64,000 bases of DNA, from the NCBI GenBank assembly GCA_001910725.1, contig MJGA01000037.1, forward strand, positions 124,001 to 188,000. The letters are read 5' to 3'. A program made the position numbers and the translations under genes. Each line of letters starts with the position of its first letter. Positions within the stretch are counted from its first letter, which is position 1. The notes beneath the pieces were generated by a model. The model saw only the letters and a list, made by a program, of their open reading frames with translations. It did not search any database and was not told the DNA's origin. Of the stretch, positions 1 to 12,091 are shown one piece after another. Source of the stretch: Phanerodontia chrysosporium. Taxonomy: Eukaryota; Basidiomycota; Agaricomycetes; Polyporales; Phanerochaetaceae.

Positions 1-734
1 GGAATGGCCTTCGAGTCTATCGCCAACACGGGCGACCCGCCGGTGTTCCAGACGCTTGTCTCGCAGGGCAAGACGACTTCCTCGGTCTTTGGCTTCACGC
101 TTCTCGACGATGGAGGCGAGCTGTTCCTCGGCGGCACGGACACGACCGCCTTCACCGGCAGTCTGACGTTCGCCCCACTCATTGTGACGAACCCGCCAGC
201 CTTCTGGGAAATCTCGGTCAGCAGCGCTTCGGTCGGCAGCACTCGCGTCGTCACGCGGGCACAGGATGCGATTGTCGACACCGGCACCACTCTCCTGATC
301 GTCGACCCGACGAGCGCGACGGCGATCCACAGACAGATCCCCGGCGCAGCAAGCGCGGCTCGCACGATCGGCCAGGGCTTCTTCACCATCCCGTGCAACG
401 AGATCCCGAGCAACGTTGGGTTCACCATCGCAGGCAAGGAGTTCACACTCTCTGCCGACACGCTCAACTTCGGCCCTATCGAGGAAGGCTCGAACTCGTG
501 TGTCAGCGGTATCATGGGTGCAAACGAAGGTAAGCACAAGACGCGAAGCTGTAAGCTCCAGATACTCACAATGAGCCTCAGGCTTCTGGATTTTGGGTGA
601 TGTATTCCTGCGCAATCTCTACACCGGTAGGTCCTGGTGTCCAGGCTGTCTCCGTTCTGGGCTCATACTTCATCGTTCCAGAATTCGATTTCGGTGGCGA
701 ACGGGTTGGCTTTGCGCCCGTAGTTCTGAAGTAA
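1..734 (+). CDS. Secreted aspartic protease (A1 family), 3' part, cut by window start
   Basis: Exons <1..529, 582..626 and 682..734; stop TAA at 732-734. This is the C-terminal two thirds of a pepsin-type endopeptidase. It keeps the second catalytic motif (DTGTTLL) and ends in a GFWILGDVFLRN block followed by VGFAPVVLK, as in the two complete paralogs downstream. The first catalytic DTGS, the propeptide and the signal peptide lie left of the window. Both visible introns (GTAAGC...CTCAG and GTAGGT...CCAG) sit at the same positions and phases as in the paralogs. The protein is very close to the copy at 1839-3354, which suggests recent tandem duplication. It is probably secreted and active at acid pH, as is usual for the family. 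The frame is unbroken in the visible part. Confidence 0.93.
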
Positions 735-1783
735 TGTGCACTGTCTGTATTGTAATATACCCATGGATTCAAGGGGAACATATCCGATGAATAAAGATAT
801 AGGGGACTCGCCAGTATTACATTCCACGTTAGAAACAGCAGCCGTTAGCATCTTACAGAGGTAACAAAGACAAGCTTACCAAGTAAGCACCCGTCTGTAG
901 CACGCCCAGTAAATGATTGTTACTCAGTAACACTTATAATCCGAAGTAACATTGCAGAGGTTGATCTTAGCCACGTCGGAGCAGCGACTGTACGCCAGAC
1001 TACTCGTCTTCAAGGTACACTATAGGGAGTGGTGAACGGGATGCGCTGGCTTACTGAAGTTCATTCTCATCGCGTGATTCAAGGGTATCGCTCTTTTCCA
1101 TCGAGCGAGTGTGGGAAACAGTGAACATCGTCATCCAGGGCCCTCTCAACGCCAAGGCTGGTTTCACTAGGGCTGCGGCTGGCATTTCATGCAGTGCAAT
1201 TGCTCAAGCCTGCGGTGAGGGAGGGCAATGAATCCGTTGCTCAGGCTAGTGTGATGCCTGGCTCCGGAGATGCCTCTGGAATAGTCAGGAATCGTGGGTT
1301 GTCACGTCATGGTGGGTGCAATACCGTTCTTCCGTCTTTTGGCTTCTCAGTTCACCTCGTTCGAAGCCGTCAGGGAAACGCTTCCCCGAGGACATCAGTA
1401 GAATCGTGCTCCCACTTCCACATGCCGAGCAATGCCTTCACAAACCTGCATGGGGATCTTCTAGTATTCACTCACGTAGGTGGCATGTGCGTCTCGACCG
1501 TTCTCTGTGGACATAAACCTATTTTTATTCGCAGACATGATCACCGTGGGTGCTCTCGAGTCTTGTAAGGATGAAGCGATGGCGTCAACAGAGATAGCAT
1601 TACGCAGCAACTACTTCCAGCATACACTTCGAGCAGGCGCGGGAATACCAGCCCACAGTGGCGGGCTATGCCCCGCTCATGCGTGCCCGCCATTCTCACC
1701 GACGCACAGCATGCTCTGCAGCTACATGCGATCTATTCAAGCGTACCACATCTGAGGATGCAGTCCCGCTTCGCGCCAACTAG
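735..1783. other. Intergenic, nothing recognised
   Basis: About 1 kb between the first and second protease genes. Open frames here are short, lack splice-joined partners and resemble no family I know. The last part is the upstream region of the second protease. Confidence 0.5.
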
Positions 1784-1791
1784 CATAAATA
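1784..1791 (+). promoter_or_regulatory. TATA-box candidate of second aspartic protease
   Basis: CATAAATA lies about 48 bases before the ATG. The third protease has the identical octamer upstream of its start, so the element is shared by the paralogs. No other core element was identified. Confidence 0.5.
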
Positions 1792-1838
1792 GCACCGGCG
1801 ATTTCGACAAGTGAAGCAGCCAGCTGCCCAGTCTCGAC

Positions 1839-3354
1839 ATGCAGATCAAGCTTTCCATCGCTCTCCTTGCGCTCGTGCCTCTTCTGGCCGCTGCATCCCC
1901 GACTCCTGCATCGTCGGTGACGAAGGTGCCATTCGCTCGCAAGCGCTCCTTCAAGACAGAGGACGGGCTTGCGGACATTGATGCACTGAAGCTGCACATT
2001 GCCGAGGTCAAGACGTGAGCGCAGAACACAAGTATGCACGGCCAGGGAACGACACGCTAACACTTTGCATTTTACAGGAAGATCGGACGCGGCTTTGATG
2101 CGTTCAAAGCCAACACCGGCAAGACTCACCCGAACGATGCTGGCGTCCGGGAACCACCCGTGAAGCGGAGCGCAAAGGCCGAGAAACGCGCCACGGGTAG
2201 CGTACCACTCACAGACGACCTCGAGGGTGACCTCTGGCAAGGCGGAGTGTCCGTTGGAACGCCCTTGAGCGCATTCACTGGTGAGCCTGACGATAAATAA
2301 AGACTCGGTGGTGGAGCTCATATGCTTGATAGTCGACTTTGATACCGGCTCGAGCGACTTCTTCCTGCCTGGACCGAACTGCGCAGTTAACTGTGAAGGA
2401 CATAAGACGTTCCAGACAGGCTCAAGTAGCACGGCAGTTGATCAGCGCAAGACGTTCACGACTGAGTTCGCGGACGGCTCCACAGTCCAAGGCGAGGTCT
2501 TCAAAGACACTGTCAGTCTAGGAGGCCTCGTCGCGACGGGACAGGCCGTTGTTGCCGCGACGCAGTACTCCACCGGTTTCGAGATTGACGAGTTCCCGCC
2601 TGACGGTCTGCTCGGCATGGCCTTCGAGTCTATTGCGCAGACGGGCAGCCCACCGGTCTTCCAAACGCTTGTCTCGGAGGGCAAGCCGACGTCGTCGGTG
2701 TTCGGCTTCACCCTGCTTGACGACGGTGGCGAGCTTTTCCTTGGTGGCACGGACACGACCGCCTTCACAGGCAGTCTCACCTTCGCGCCCCTCATCGTGA
2801 CGGACCCCCCGGCCTTCTGGGAGATTGATACCAGCAGCGTCAGTGTCGGCACCCGCCGCGTCGTTACGCGCGCCCAGGATTCCATCGTCGACACCGGCAC
2901 CACTCTGCTCATCGTCGATCCGAACAGCGCTACCGCGATCCACAACGCCATCCCCGGGGCGAGGAACGCCGCACGCACCCTCGGGCAAGGCTTCTTTACT
3001 ATCCCTTGCAATGAGATCCCGAGCAACGTCGCGTTCACCATCGCTGGCACATCATTCACGCTCTCGCCGGATACACTTAACTTCGGCGAGGTCTCCGCGG
3101 GATCGAACCAGTGCGTGAGCGGTATTGTGGGTGCCAACGAAGGTGAGCATGGTGCCGTTCCGACTCATGTGAGAGAGCAATGTCTCACGTTTTTCTATAG
3201 GCTTCTGGATCCTGGGAGACGTGTTTCTGCGCAACCTCTACACAGGTGAGAGATCTTGAGCATGTTTTTCCGAAGCACTGACTCATTGGTTAATTCGGCA
3301 GAATTCGATTTTGGTAATCTGCGTGTTGGCTTTGCTCCTGTCGTCCTCAAGTAA
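1839..3354 (+). CDS. Secreted aspartic protease (pepsin-like, A1), complete
   Basis: Exons 1839..2014, 2078..2280, 2333..3142, 3201..3245, 3302..3354; 428 residues. The start is the ATG opening a signal peptide (MQIKLSIALLALVPLLAAAS). A basic, Lys/Arg-containing propeptide of roughly 90 residues follows. Two catalytic aspartates are present: DFDTGSSDFF near residue 130 and DTGTTLL near residue 313. The protein ends in GFWILGDVFLRN and VGFAPVVLK. Known family role: secreted acid endoprotease made as a zymogen; autoprocessing of the propeptide is inferred. All four introns have GT-AG ends. The long third exon is exactly 810 bases in this copy and in the next one. It sits in a same-strand array of three paralogs. 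Antisense and shifted frames over exon 3 are shadows. Confidence 0.95.
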
Positions 3355-4898
3355 ACAAGGGTGTAACTCTGTACTACTCTGCAGATTAGAAGGCAAAAGT
3401 CATACAAAGAATGTAGAACATATACCATTCTTACCACGTGAGAACCAGCGGCATGAGGCCTGTCTGTTTAAGTAGAGTGGAGTGGGTAGTAATGTTACCG
3501 TGAGAAAAAAGTGACTCTGGATGCTTACGTTCAGGTTCGTCGTGCGAAAGCTAGTAAGAATTGATCAGGATGTGAGTAACAACTGGCACTTATGGGTATT
3601 CACTTGGTGTGTTATTCATTTGAATTGGGTAAGTTCAGTGAAGTATGTGGTAAAGCAAAGCAGCCTAACAACAGCCATTCAGTCTGAGCGTGACCCGGCA
3701 TCTGTCCACCAGAGCAACGAAGCGACATGCTGCAGATCGTGCATGACCTGCGAATCAGCCACTCTAGACTTGTTCAATAAAGCGGCCTCAATTGCAAGTC
3801 AAAAGTCTGTTTTCAGAGTTTCAATGCAAAGCCACAATATATAGTTGACAGCCGTCGTGCACGTCGACCTCTCCTCCAACCCTCTCCCGCATCCCCCGTC
3901 ACAAAGCGACGTCCACGCCGTGTCGCGATGCATACTTCGGCGGTCGAAAGTCTTCGGACCGAGCTCGCCGTCTCTCAGGTGTAGTGCGTGGGTACGCCCG
4001 CGGGGTTGGTCGACCAGCTGCCATCATATATGATGCTTGACATGTCTAATCTCCGTTACATAGTCGTAGACTTTAGAACCGAAGGAAGGGTCATGCTAGT
4101 CGTCGCTATCGGATTTGGACTCCACTCCAGTTGAAGGCCTAGTCAGAATAATCAGGGTGGGCGGGCTACGCTTACAGATCTCTTTCACACTGACCTTAGA
4201 TTGCGATTTGAAGCTCAGCACAACACCGTAACAGTTTCGGCCTCGAGCGCACACGAGCCTGAGACATACGACGGCGACTCCCTCAGAAACTGGTACGGTC
4301 CCTGACGACGCCCATGTGGCGTCCCAAGGCAAGACGGCTCTCCACGACAATGAATCCCTGCTTGTTACGCCGATGTGGGTACCTTGCCACAGTTCCGTTA
4401 TCGTATTCACATTTAACATCATGCGAAGCGTACCGGGATGCGCGCGTCCCGTATCCCGTCTCGTGAAGTCAGGAAAATCGCAGGATTTATGCTCCCACCA
4501 GCACATGCTGCACGGCGGGCCCGCAACCAAGGTTGCGGATCGAGCGCGTTCGGTCGCGCGGGGACCCTGCGTGCTTTAGCCACCTTGGGCAGGCGCGCAC
4601 CCGTCGCCTCCCTGCAGCCTCGGCCAGCGTGAGTACACCCGCGTCTCGTATAGGCCGCTGCAGACGCACACCAGGGCAGCCGTGCAGCAGAATGTCTGGG
4701 CATGCAGGACAGAAGACAAGATAGGCCTCTCCGGAGCCGATGCCGCGCACGCAGGCCCCGGTGGGCGCAGGAACGCAGAGCCAGCACTGCGGGCCATGCC
4801 CATTGCGCGGTGTGCGTCGTTCTCATCGACGCGGGCGCGGACGCGGCGCGTCCAGTCGCGCTGCGATTCCGCTGCACTGGGTCGCGCGGCGGCGAAGG
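3355..4898. other. Intergenic; one possible small minus-strand ORF
   Basis: About 1.5 kb between protease genes. A minus-strand frame from about 4480 to 4096 ends in an acidic tail (ESKSDSDD) and is the only stretch with a gene-like composition. It has no recognisable domain and no convincing partner exon, so I do not call it a gene. The remaining open frames look random. Confidence 0.4.
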
Positions 4899-4906
4899 CA
4901 TAAATA
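4899..4906 (+). promoter_or_regulatory. TATA-box candidate of third aspartic protease
   Basis: CATAAATA, the same octamer as upstream of the second protease, lies about 62 bases before the ATG. Confidence 0.5.
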
Positions 4907-4967
4907 TCGTGCAGCGTCGTACGGCAGAAGACACAGCGACCTTGCATCCACCGACCGTCGAGCCAGC

Positions 4968-6472
4968 ATGCAGATCAAGCTCACCACCGCCCTCCTTGCG
5001 CTCGTGCCCCTCCTGGCCGTGGCCTCGCCTGCGCCACAGCCCATCGCCAAGTTGCCGATGCGCAGGCGCACGTTCCAGGATGCCAACGGTGTCGTGGACT
5101 CGCAAGCGCTTCTGGCACACGCCCAGGATGTTCAGGCGTAAGCAGCTGAGGCATTTGGTGCACCGTGTATTGCAGCTAAACACCATGGTACCAGGAAAAT
5201 CGCTGCCGGCTTTGCCGCCTTCAAGAAGAACACGGGAAAGACGCACCCGAACGATATCGGCTCTGGTCCGGCCCCAACAAAGCGTAGCCCGGTCGAGCGC
5301 AGCCCTGTCAAGCGTGCTGGTGCAGGTGCCATAGGGCTGAGCGACGACTTGGAGGAGGTGCTGTGGCAGGGCGCCGTCAACGTCGGCACACCCCTGAGGG
5401 GCTTCACCGGTGGGCCTCAGCAAGTTTGCACGCCTGCGCAAGCAGCTGACGCACCTCTGCAGTGGACTTCGACACCGGCTCGACTGACTTCTTCCTCCCG
5501 GGCCCGAACTGCGTGGCAAACTGCCAGGGCCACCGGACGTTCAACACGGGCGCGAGCAGCACCGCTGTCGACCAGAAGCAGTCCTTCTCGACCACGTTCG
5601 CGGACGGCTCTGCGGTCTCGGGCGAGCTCTTCGCGGACACGGTGCAGCTCGCGGGGCTCACCGCGAAGGGCGCGCCGGTTGTTGCCGCGACGCACTACTC
5701 GTCGGGCTTCAACGTGAACGAGTTCCCGCCGGACGGCCTCATGGGATTGGCATTCAGGTCGCTCTCGACGGTCGACCAGGAGTCCGTCTTCGTGACGCTC
5801 GTCAACCAGAGCCAGACCGCCTCGCCTATCTTCGGCATGGCGCTCGTCGACGGCGGAGGCGAGTTGGTCGTTGGCGGTCGCGACACGAGTGCGATCCGCG
5901 GCTCACTGGCCTTCACGCCGGTCAGCATCCGGAACCCGCCCGCGTTCTGGGAGATCGAGGTCGCCTCTGCGACCGTCGGCTCGCGCACCGTCATGTCGGG
6001 CCCCCAGGACGCCATCGTCGACTCCGGCACGACCCTGCTCATCGTCGACACCGAGTCGGCGCGGGCCATCCACGCGGCCATCCCCGGCGCGGAGGACGCC
6101 TCGAGCGTGCTTGGCCCGGGCTTCTTCGTCATCCCGTGTAATGCCGTGCCTAGCAACGTCGGCTTCAGCGTCGCGGGCAAGACCTTCGACCTCTCTCCGG
6201 ATTCCCTGAACTTCGGTCTCCTCGAGGCAGGCACGAATGCGTGTGTCAGTGGCATCATGGGTGCCGACGAAGGTAAGCAGTCGCTTTGCAATGGCGGACC
6301 TGTTATACACATCGTGCTTCGCAGGCTTCTGGATCTTGGGCGATGTCTTCATGCGCAACCTCTACATCGGTGAGGAATACCATTTGGCGCCTCTTCAGAC
6401 CTTTGTTGACCTGTTGTCATCGCAGAATTCGACGTCGGCAACCTGCAGGTTGGCTTCGCACCGCTTGCATGA
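4968..6472 (+). CDS. Secreted aspartic protease (pepsin-like, A1), complete
   Basis: Exons 4968..5137, 5195..5409, 5463..6272, 6325..6369, 6426..6472; 428 residues and a 1287-base CDS, the same total as the upstream paralog although individual exon ends have shifted. It has a signal peptide starting MQIKLTTALLALVPLLAVAS, a basic propeptide, first catalytic motif DFDTGSTDFF and second catalytic motif VDSGTTLL. The second motif is DSG instead of DTG, a common and still active variant. It ends GFWILGDVFMRN then VGFAPLA. It is more diverged from the other two copies than they are from each other. Introns are GT-AG at the same positions and phases as in the paralog. It is predicted to be a secreted acid endopeptidase. 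Confidence 0.95.
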
Positions 6473-6706
6473 TCTGAGTCAGTGTCTATTACAGTCTGCT
6501 GCTAGAGAACATTATGTATATTAGAGGACGATACGGCTTACTGGGCATATAAGTGCTTCTGATTACACGAGCGAAAGCCAAGGCCTGAGGCTCATTGCGC
6601 GGATGCTACCCTCGTGGTGCTGGGAAGAAGTCGCTCGATTGAACAGGTAGTGGCTACAGGCGGTGTGGTACAGGGTGAGAAGGTCCTTGAACAGAAGATG
6701 AGGGTA

Positions 6707-7521
6707 TCACTTGAGCAACTCTTCTACTATTCTGTCGTCATTGATCTTCGGTACATTGGCTCCCCGGTAGTTCAGTCGCCGGAGGACATCGATCTGGGAA
6801 ACAGGTGAGCAGGACGCGGCCATGAGAGGTTTAGGACACGCACGACTTTGCTTCGCTCGAAGCCCAGCGCCTCGAACTTGTCTACATGGGCCTTCTCGAG
6901 CCCCGCCATCGCGACCTCATCATCGACATCCCTCGGTCCCGTCTTTCGTGGTGCACCGGCATACGTGATCGCCCAGTACCGCGCGGTCTCCTCGAAACTG
7001 CTCCGGCTTGTCATGTAGTGCTTTGCGACCTCGGCGTCCTGGGGGTCATTTGGCTCAGGAGAGCAGAGCAGCGATTGCAGAGATATGAGGGTTGACTTGA
7101 GCGTCAATACGGGTGACCAGGCGTCCTTGAGGATGTCGAGGCAGATGGCGCCAGATTGCGAGGAGACGTTTGGGTGGTAGACCTTTGTGATGAACTTCAT
7201 CTTCACGGGCTGGAATGGATACGACTCTGGGATGACGATGTCCTAGACAATGTCAGGCATGGTGGAATTAGATAGTCGTGCGATCGCAGGGTAGAACTGT
7301 GGGACGTACGACTTTATAGTGTCCGCCCTCGTAGGGGGTGCCCTCGGGACCATCGAATGATCCAATGAGATGGTAAGGCGAGTTGTCTACCAGCTCGATG
7401 GAGACCTTGGAGGCCTTGTCATTTTTGCAATCTGCACGGCGATGAATGGACGAATGCGAGGATGTTTGCCACACTGCTCACCAGCAATCTCCTTGTTTAC
7501 GCGACGAAGACGAGCGTCCAT
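6707..7521 (-). CDS. Ubiquitin-conjugating enzyme E2, UBC1 / E2-25K type with UBA domain
   Basis: Exons (minus) 7482..7521, 7310..7431, 6844..7242, 6707..6793; 215 residues, the same length as yeast Ubc1. It starts MDARLRRVNKEIA. The UBC fold follows with the HPN motif (YHPNV) and active-site Cys88 in SGAICLDIL. After a linker, a C-terminal UBA domain (VDKFEALGFERSKV, then IDVLRRLNYRG) ends VEELLK. The UBA is split by a 50-base intron, so an unspliced reading gives a false C-terminus. Known role: accepts ubiquitin from E1 and builds Lys48-linked chains; the UBA binds ubiquitin. It is transcribed towards the third protease, and the 3' ends are about 235 bases apart. It looks like a conserved single-copy housekeeping gene. 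Confidence 0.95.
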
Positions 7522-8551
7522 GTTGTAGGCTGTGCAAAATCTTCAAAACTGTTGTCTGTAGGTGTGCAAGGCTGCAGGAGAGACGAAGGGTCGTAAAGAT
7601 TGAGCTGAAGGGAAACAGAGGAGATATCGCGCCGTCCGAGGAGAGGTCTCAATACTTCGGCAACAGCCGACGCCTCCGTGCCCTCGACCACCATCCTCGT
7701 CTGTCCGCGACATAGCGATTCCTGCAAATTCGAGATACATGTCCTGCGTCCAACGATTTTATCGCGAATACGTTGTTGGCTTCATTACTTTGGTTGACTT
7801 CATCGGCCCGTGCCCCGAGACAAGTGGCGAATCTCTCTCCATGTGAACTCTCCGCCCCTCACCACAGCACGGAAGAGTTTCTCGCCTGCACTTCGATTAC
7901 TGAGCACAGGTATTCATGAGCTGGTGTAGTTCCACTTGGCTGAGCCTCCAGAGTCATGTCATTTTTTCTGGCTTAGGTATCGTGGCCCGGCAGCTCTCGA
8001 TGAGTACGTCGGTCTTATGCTTCTATGGTCATTGAACAGATTTTTGTAGGCTGTGACCGCTAGTCGAACATTCCCTTACCAGTGCGAATTCGTCATGGTA
8101 CCTTCCGACTCCGAAGTTTTCGAGTCCTCCGATTATTCTTGGGGACGATGCTCCCCCGTTAACCAGCACCGTCTGCACTCCTGGTGTACATGACGGATCA
8201 TCTGGTCAGGCTACCATGGTTCCTTTGTCACCTTGCGATGATCACACGTTGGCTATTCGGCAACATCGATTGCGTCTGGCCATTCTTTCGGGCGTACGTC
8301 GGGTTGCGAGCATATATTCAAGGATCACGACCCGCGCCTTGTTGTGCCCTCGAGCGCAGACATGCTGCTGGGTTCGGCCAAGGCCTCGACATCTGCACTC
8401 CGCATGTTGGCGTAGGCGTGATCCTGGAGAAGGCTTCATCAGGAGAGAAGTCCTCAGCTCACGTTTACGGTGTCAACTATGTTTTGCATTTTCCCGTGCC
8501 CGTCCGAGGTTGAAGCTGCATTTCTTCCTTATTCATAGCCATATGGACGCG
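7522..8551. other. Intergenic between divergent E2 and GH12 genes
   Basis: About 1 kb that must hold the promoters of the leftward E2 gene and the rightward GH12 gene. No coding exon was recognised; the short open frames do not join across splice sites. Confidence 0.5.
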
Positions 8552-8559
8552 TATAAGTA
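8552..8559 (+). promoter_or_regulatory. TATA-box candidate of GH12 gene
   Basis: TATAAGTA lies about 55 bases before the GH12 start codon, a usual spacing for a highly expressed secreted-enzyme gene in basidiomycetes. Confidence 0.4.
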
Positions 8560-8613
8560 CGGCGCGCAGGCGTGCTTGCACTCTCAGTAGCATTGACGGG
8601 ACCTCCCTTCGAC

Positions 8614-9738
8614 ATGTTCAAGGCACTGCTGGCAGCGGGTTTCGCCATTGCCCTGACCTTCGCGTCAGCGGCACAGACTATCACAGGACAGTACGACTGC
8701 ATTCCTGCGGGAGCGTACACGCTCTGTCAAAACCTCTGGGGCGAATGTGAGTTGTGAAGTTTGGTGTTCGCTGTACGGCTTGCTGACTGGTATCGCAGAC
8801 GCTGGAGTTGGCTCGCAGAACTCGACTCTGATCAGTACAAATGGCAACGCCGTGACTTGGCAGACCAACTGGACATGGGCCAACAATCCCAACAACGTAA
8901 AGAGCTGTGCGTCGCACTCCTTCCCTATAGCGAGCTCGTGACTGATCGCCGGGTCAGACGCGAACCTCGAGCACAACACCGCGAAGGGCATGCAGGTATG
9001 ACTGGCCTTCTGGATCGCCTCAAGTAAGTCGACTTGACCCAAGCTCCACTTGCGATTGAATAGCTCGGGACTATCACGAGCGCGCCGACCGCGTGGAACT
9101 GGACCTACGTTACCGAATCTCAGGGCATCCGCGCCGACGTCTCCTATGACATCTGGTTCGGCAAGGCCCAGTCCGGCAACCCAGCGACGTCTGCCTCTTC
9201 CTATGAGATGTGAGTCCGCTCCCTGAAGCGGCCTGTGAAACGCAGCTAACCGGACTCGACAGCATGATCTGGCTGTCCGGCCTCGGCGGGTAGGTCGCAG
9301 TTCGTGCGCGCACGGAGCCGCAGCTCACGGTCAATTCAGCATCCAGCCTGTTGGTCACCAGATTCTCAGCGGCCTCAACATCGCTGGACACACCTGGAAC
9401 CTCTGGAGCGGCCCGAACTCAAACTGGCAGGTCTTCTCGTTCGTCATCTCCTCCGGCGAAGTGAGGAACTTCAGCGCGGACCTCAACGAGTTCTTCCGTG
9501 AGTTACAGCCTTGCTCTGGAAGCTGTCATCGGCTCACATGCAATTCACCAGAGTATCTCATCCAGAGCCAGGGCGTGGCCTCGACCCAGGTTTGTGTTTC
9601 TCAATTGAATCTCGCGGTTACACGCTCTGAATGTCCAATGCTACGCAGTACCTCCAAGCTATTCAAGTCGGCACCGAACCCTTCGTCGGCTCTGCAAGCC
9701 TGCTGACAGAGAGTTTCGCAGTTGCAGTCAACGTTTGA
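8614..9738 (+). CDS. GH12 endoglucanase / xyloglucanase, secreted
   Basis: Eight exons: 8614..8746, 8799..8906, 8958..8995, 9064..9209, 9263..9289, 9340..9497, 9552..9589, 9649..9738; 245 residues. It has a signal peptide (MFKALLAAGFAIALTFASAA) and then the glycoside hydrolase family 12 core. The likely nucleophile is the Glu of YEIMIWL (about residue 141) and the acid/base the Glu of GTEPF (about residue 226); both positions match the family. Other family marks are WQTNWTW and WNLWSGPN. There is no carbohydrate-binding module, so it is a single-domain enzyme of normal length. Known role: cleaves beta-1,4-glucan or xyloglucan outside the cell during plant-wall decay. Two exons are only 38 bases and one only 27, and all junctions keep frame. 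Confidence 0.95.
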
Positions 9739-9999
9739 GGGCGGAGGCTTCGGGGGAGATTCGCGTAGCGGAACTATGTATTCGGGCTCTCCGGCCCCCG
9801 CTGATGATGTATTTACGGTCCGGCGGCACTCCTGTATATATCAAATGATTACACCTTCGTCCGGAAATAGGCAGGGACAGCGTCGACGGAGCGTGCTCAT
9901 ATAGCGGGATCTGCTGCGACTTCCGCCCAACCTACGCTCTACACCCACAACGCAACAGCCTCCGACGTATATTATTACGAGGGCGACGACAGCCTAAGA

Positions 10000-12091
10000 A
10001 TGATCACTACTGCCTCCGTGTTCTTGGACACGCTTCGGAAGGCGGGGGTCACCCACGCCTTCGTCAACTGGGGCAACGACCACCCTGCGATCCTCGAGGA
10101 GCTCGAGCGGCAGCGCGTCGAGGAGGGCGACACCGCCCTCCAGATCGTCACGTCGCCGAACGAGATGGTCGCGCTCAGCGCCGCGCAGGGCTTTGCGCAG
10201 GTGACGGGCACGCCCGCGCTCGTCATCGTCCACGTCGACTGCGGCACCCAGGTGGGTGTCCTAGGCGCTGCGCTGCGACAGAATTGACACCGGTGCCCCA
10301 GGCTCTGGCGGGCGCAGTACACAACGTCGACAGGGGCCGGACGCCCGTTCTCATCTTCGCGGGCATGGCGCCGTTCTCGGCACAGGGCGAGCTCAAGGGC
10401 TCGAAGAACGAGTGGCCGATGTGGCCCCAGGGTGCGTTTCCCTGCCTGAGTGCCCTTGGCGGGCGCAGCTGACGGGCCAGCAGACGTCCCCGACCAGGCT
10501 GGCATTGTGCGGCAGTACATGCGGCACACGGCGCAGATCATGAGCGGGAAAAACGTCTCCAAGACGCTCCTGCGGGCTCTCCAATTGTGAGCGATCCCCT
10601 TTCTCGAAGCTTGTGTCTGTGCTGACGCGGGGTAACAGCGCGACGAGCGAGCCAAAGGGCCCTGTGTACGTTTCAGCACGCAGGGAGATCCTCGAGGAGG
10701 AGCTCGACCCTTCGCTAACGACCAACGCGGTCGACGTCACAAAATGGCCTGCGATTAACCACACCGCGCTGTCTAGTGATGGTGAGAAGGATTATGGTAT
10801 CCAAGAGGATATTTGCTAATGAATGTGGTGCAGCCGTCGATGCTATTACTGACGCCCTGTTGTCCGCGAAATTCCCCCTCATCCTCGCGGGCCACTCCGG
10901 ACGGGACACCAAGACCATCGAGCCCCTCACCAAGCTCTCAGACACGCTCGGCGTCGCCCTCTTTATGGTGGGATCGTCCGCGGTCTCCGTGCCGTACAAT
11001 CACCCGCATTTCTTGGGAATATCATTTGGAGGCAAGAACCCGCTGCTCGACGAGGCGGACGTGATACTAATTCTCGACGCGGACGTGCCCTGGATCGACA
11101 CGCAGGGCAACGCGCCGCGCCCCGGCGCGCGTGTCTTCGTCATCGACCCCGACCCGCTCAAGCAGACGTACGGCTGGTCGCACGTCGACGCGGACATTAT
11201 CTGTCGCGCAGACCCAGCACTAGCCCTCCGGCAGTTGCTCGACGCTGTCACTGGCGCATCCGCAAGCGTCGATAAGGCCGCGGTCAGCGCACGCTCGGAC
11301 GCTCTCCGAGCGCGGCACGACAAGCTTCTGGCGGAACTCGTGCGCACAGAGTCTACACTGCAGGACCCCGCCGTCGCCGAGTCGCCCTTTGTGCTCGCCG
11401 CGCTCCGCAACGCGGTCGTGGCGCTGACGCCAAGTCGCGGCGAGCGCACCCTGTGGCTCAACGAGGCTATCAGCAACTACCCCGCGGTCTTCGACCACAT
11501 CCGCCCGAGCGTGCCTGGGAGCATGATTGCGTCCGGGGGGTCGAGCCTCGGCTGGGCGCTCGGCGCAGCCGTAGGGACTGGTCTAGGTGGCCGAGGGAAA
11601 TACGACCTGACGGTCGCCATCGTCGGAGACGGGACGTTCCTCTTTGGCGTCCCGAGCACAGCGTACTGGATGGCAAGACGATACGACACGGTATGCCCCC
11701 TCAGCCCTGCCTCGCGTGTGATCAGGATCTGAGTCGCGCCTCTAGCCCTATCTGACGGTCATCCTGAACAACGGAGGCTGGGCGGTCAGTTCCCCCGTCT
11801 TCTCTCTGTGGAAACTCCGCCCAACTCACCTGCCCCTGTCTAGTCGCCCAAAAACTCTATGCTGGGCATCTACCCCAGGGCCTCGGCAGCAGGGCTGCTG
11901 GCTCCCGTCTGTCAGTCGGTTTCGGTCCTGACATGCCCGACTACTCGCAGATCGCGGCGGCCGCGGGCGGGGCGTGGGGCGCGCGGGTATCGGATCCAAG
12001 CCAGCTCGAGGAGGTCCTCACGAAGGCGATACGAGTCGTGCTGGAGGAAAAGCGGTGCGCGGTCGTTGACTGCATTGTCAGATCCATTTGA
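10000..12091 (+). CDS. ThDP-dependent decarboxylase / acetolactate-synthase-like enzyme, with apparent frameshift
   Basis: Exons 10000..10251, 10302..10431, 10484..10586, 10639..10781, 10834..11690, 11746..11784, 11844..12091; about 590 residues. The N-terminal Pyr domain has the ThDP-activating Glu55 (SPNEMVAL). A central domain follows, and the C-terminal PP domain has the cofactor motif GDGTF through ILNNGGWA. This is the architecture of the benzoylformate decarboxylase / acetolactate synthase superfamily; the exact substrate cannot be read. In the last exon the frame reads SPKNSMLGIYP, then must gain one base near 11873-11880 to continue GLGSRAAGSRLSVGFGPD and end CIVRSI. Either a base is missing from the CCCC run in the assembly, or the allele is broken. 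Everything else looks intact. Confidence 0.85.

Noticed and set aside
2442..3137. Long minus-strand open frame over the second protease
   Set aside because: It is the antisense shadow of the 810-base protease exon; codon bias of the GC-rich gene keeps it open. The third protease has the same kind of shadow at 5695-6312.
4419..5519. 366-residue minus-strand open frame
   Set aside because: It overlaps the promoter and first exons of the third protease, is Arg-rich and motif-free, and has no supported splice or start.
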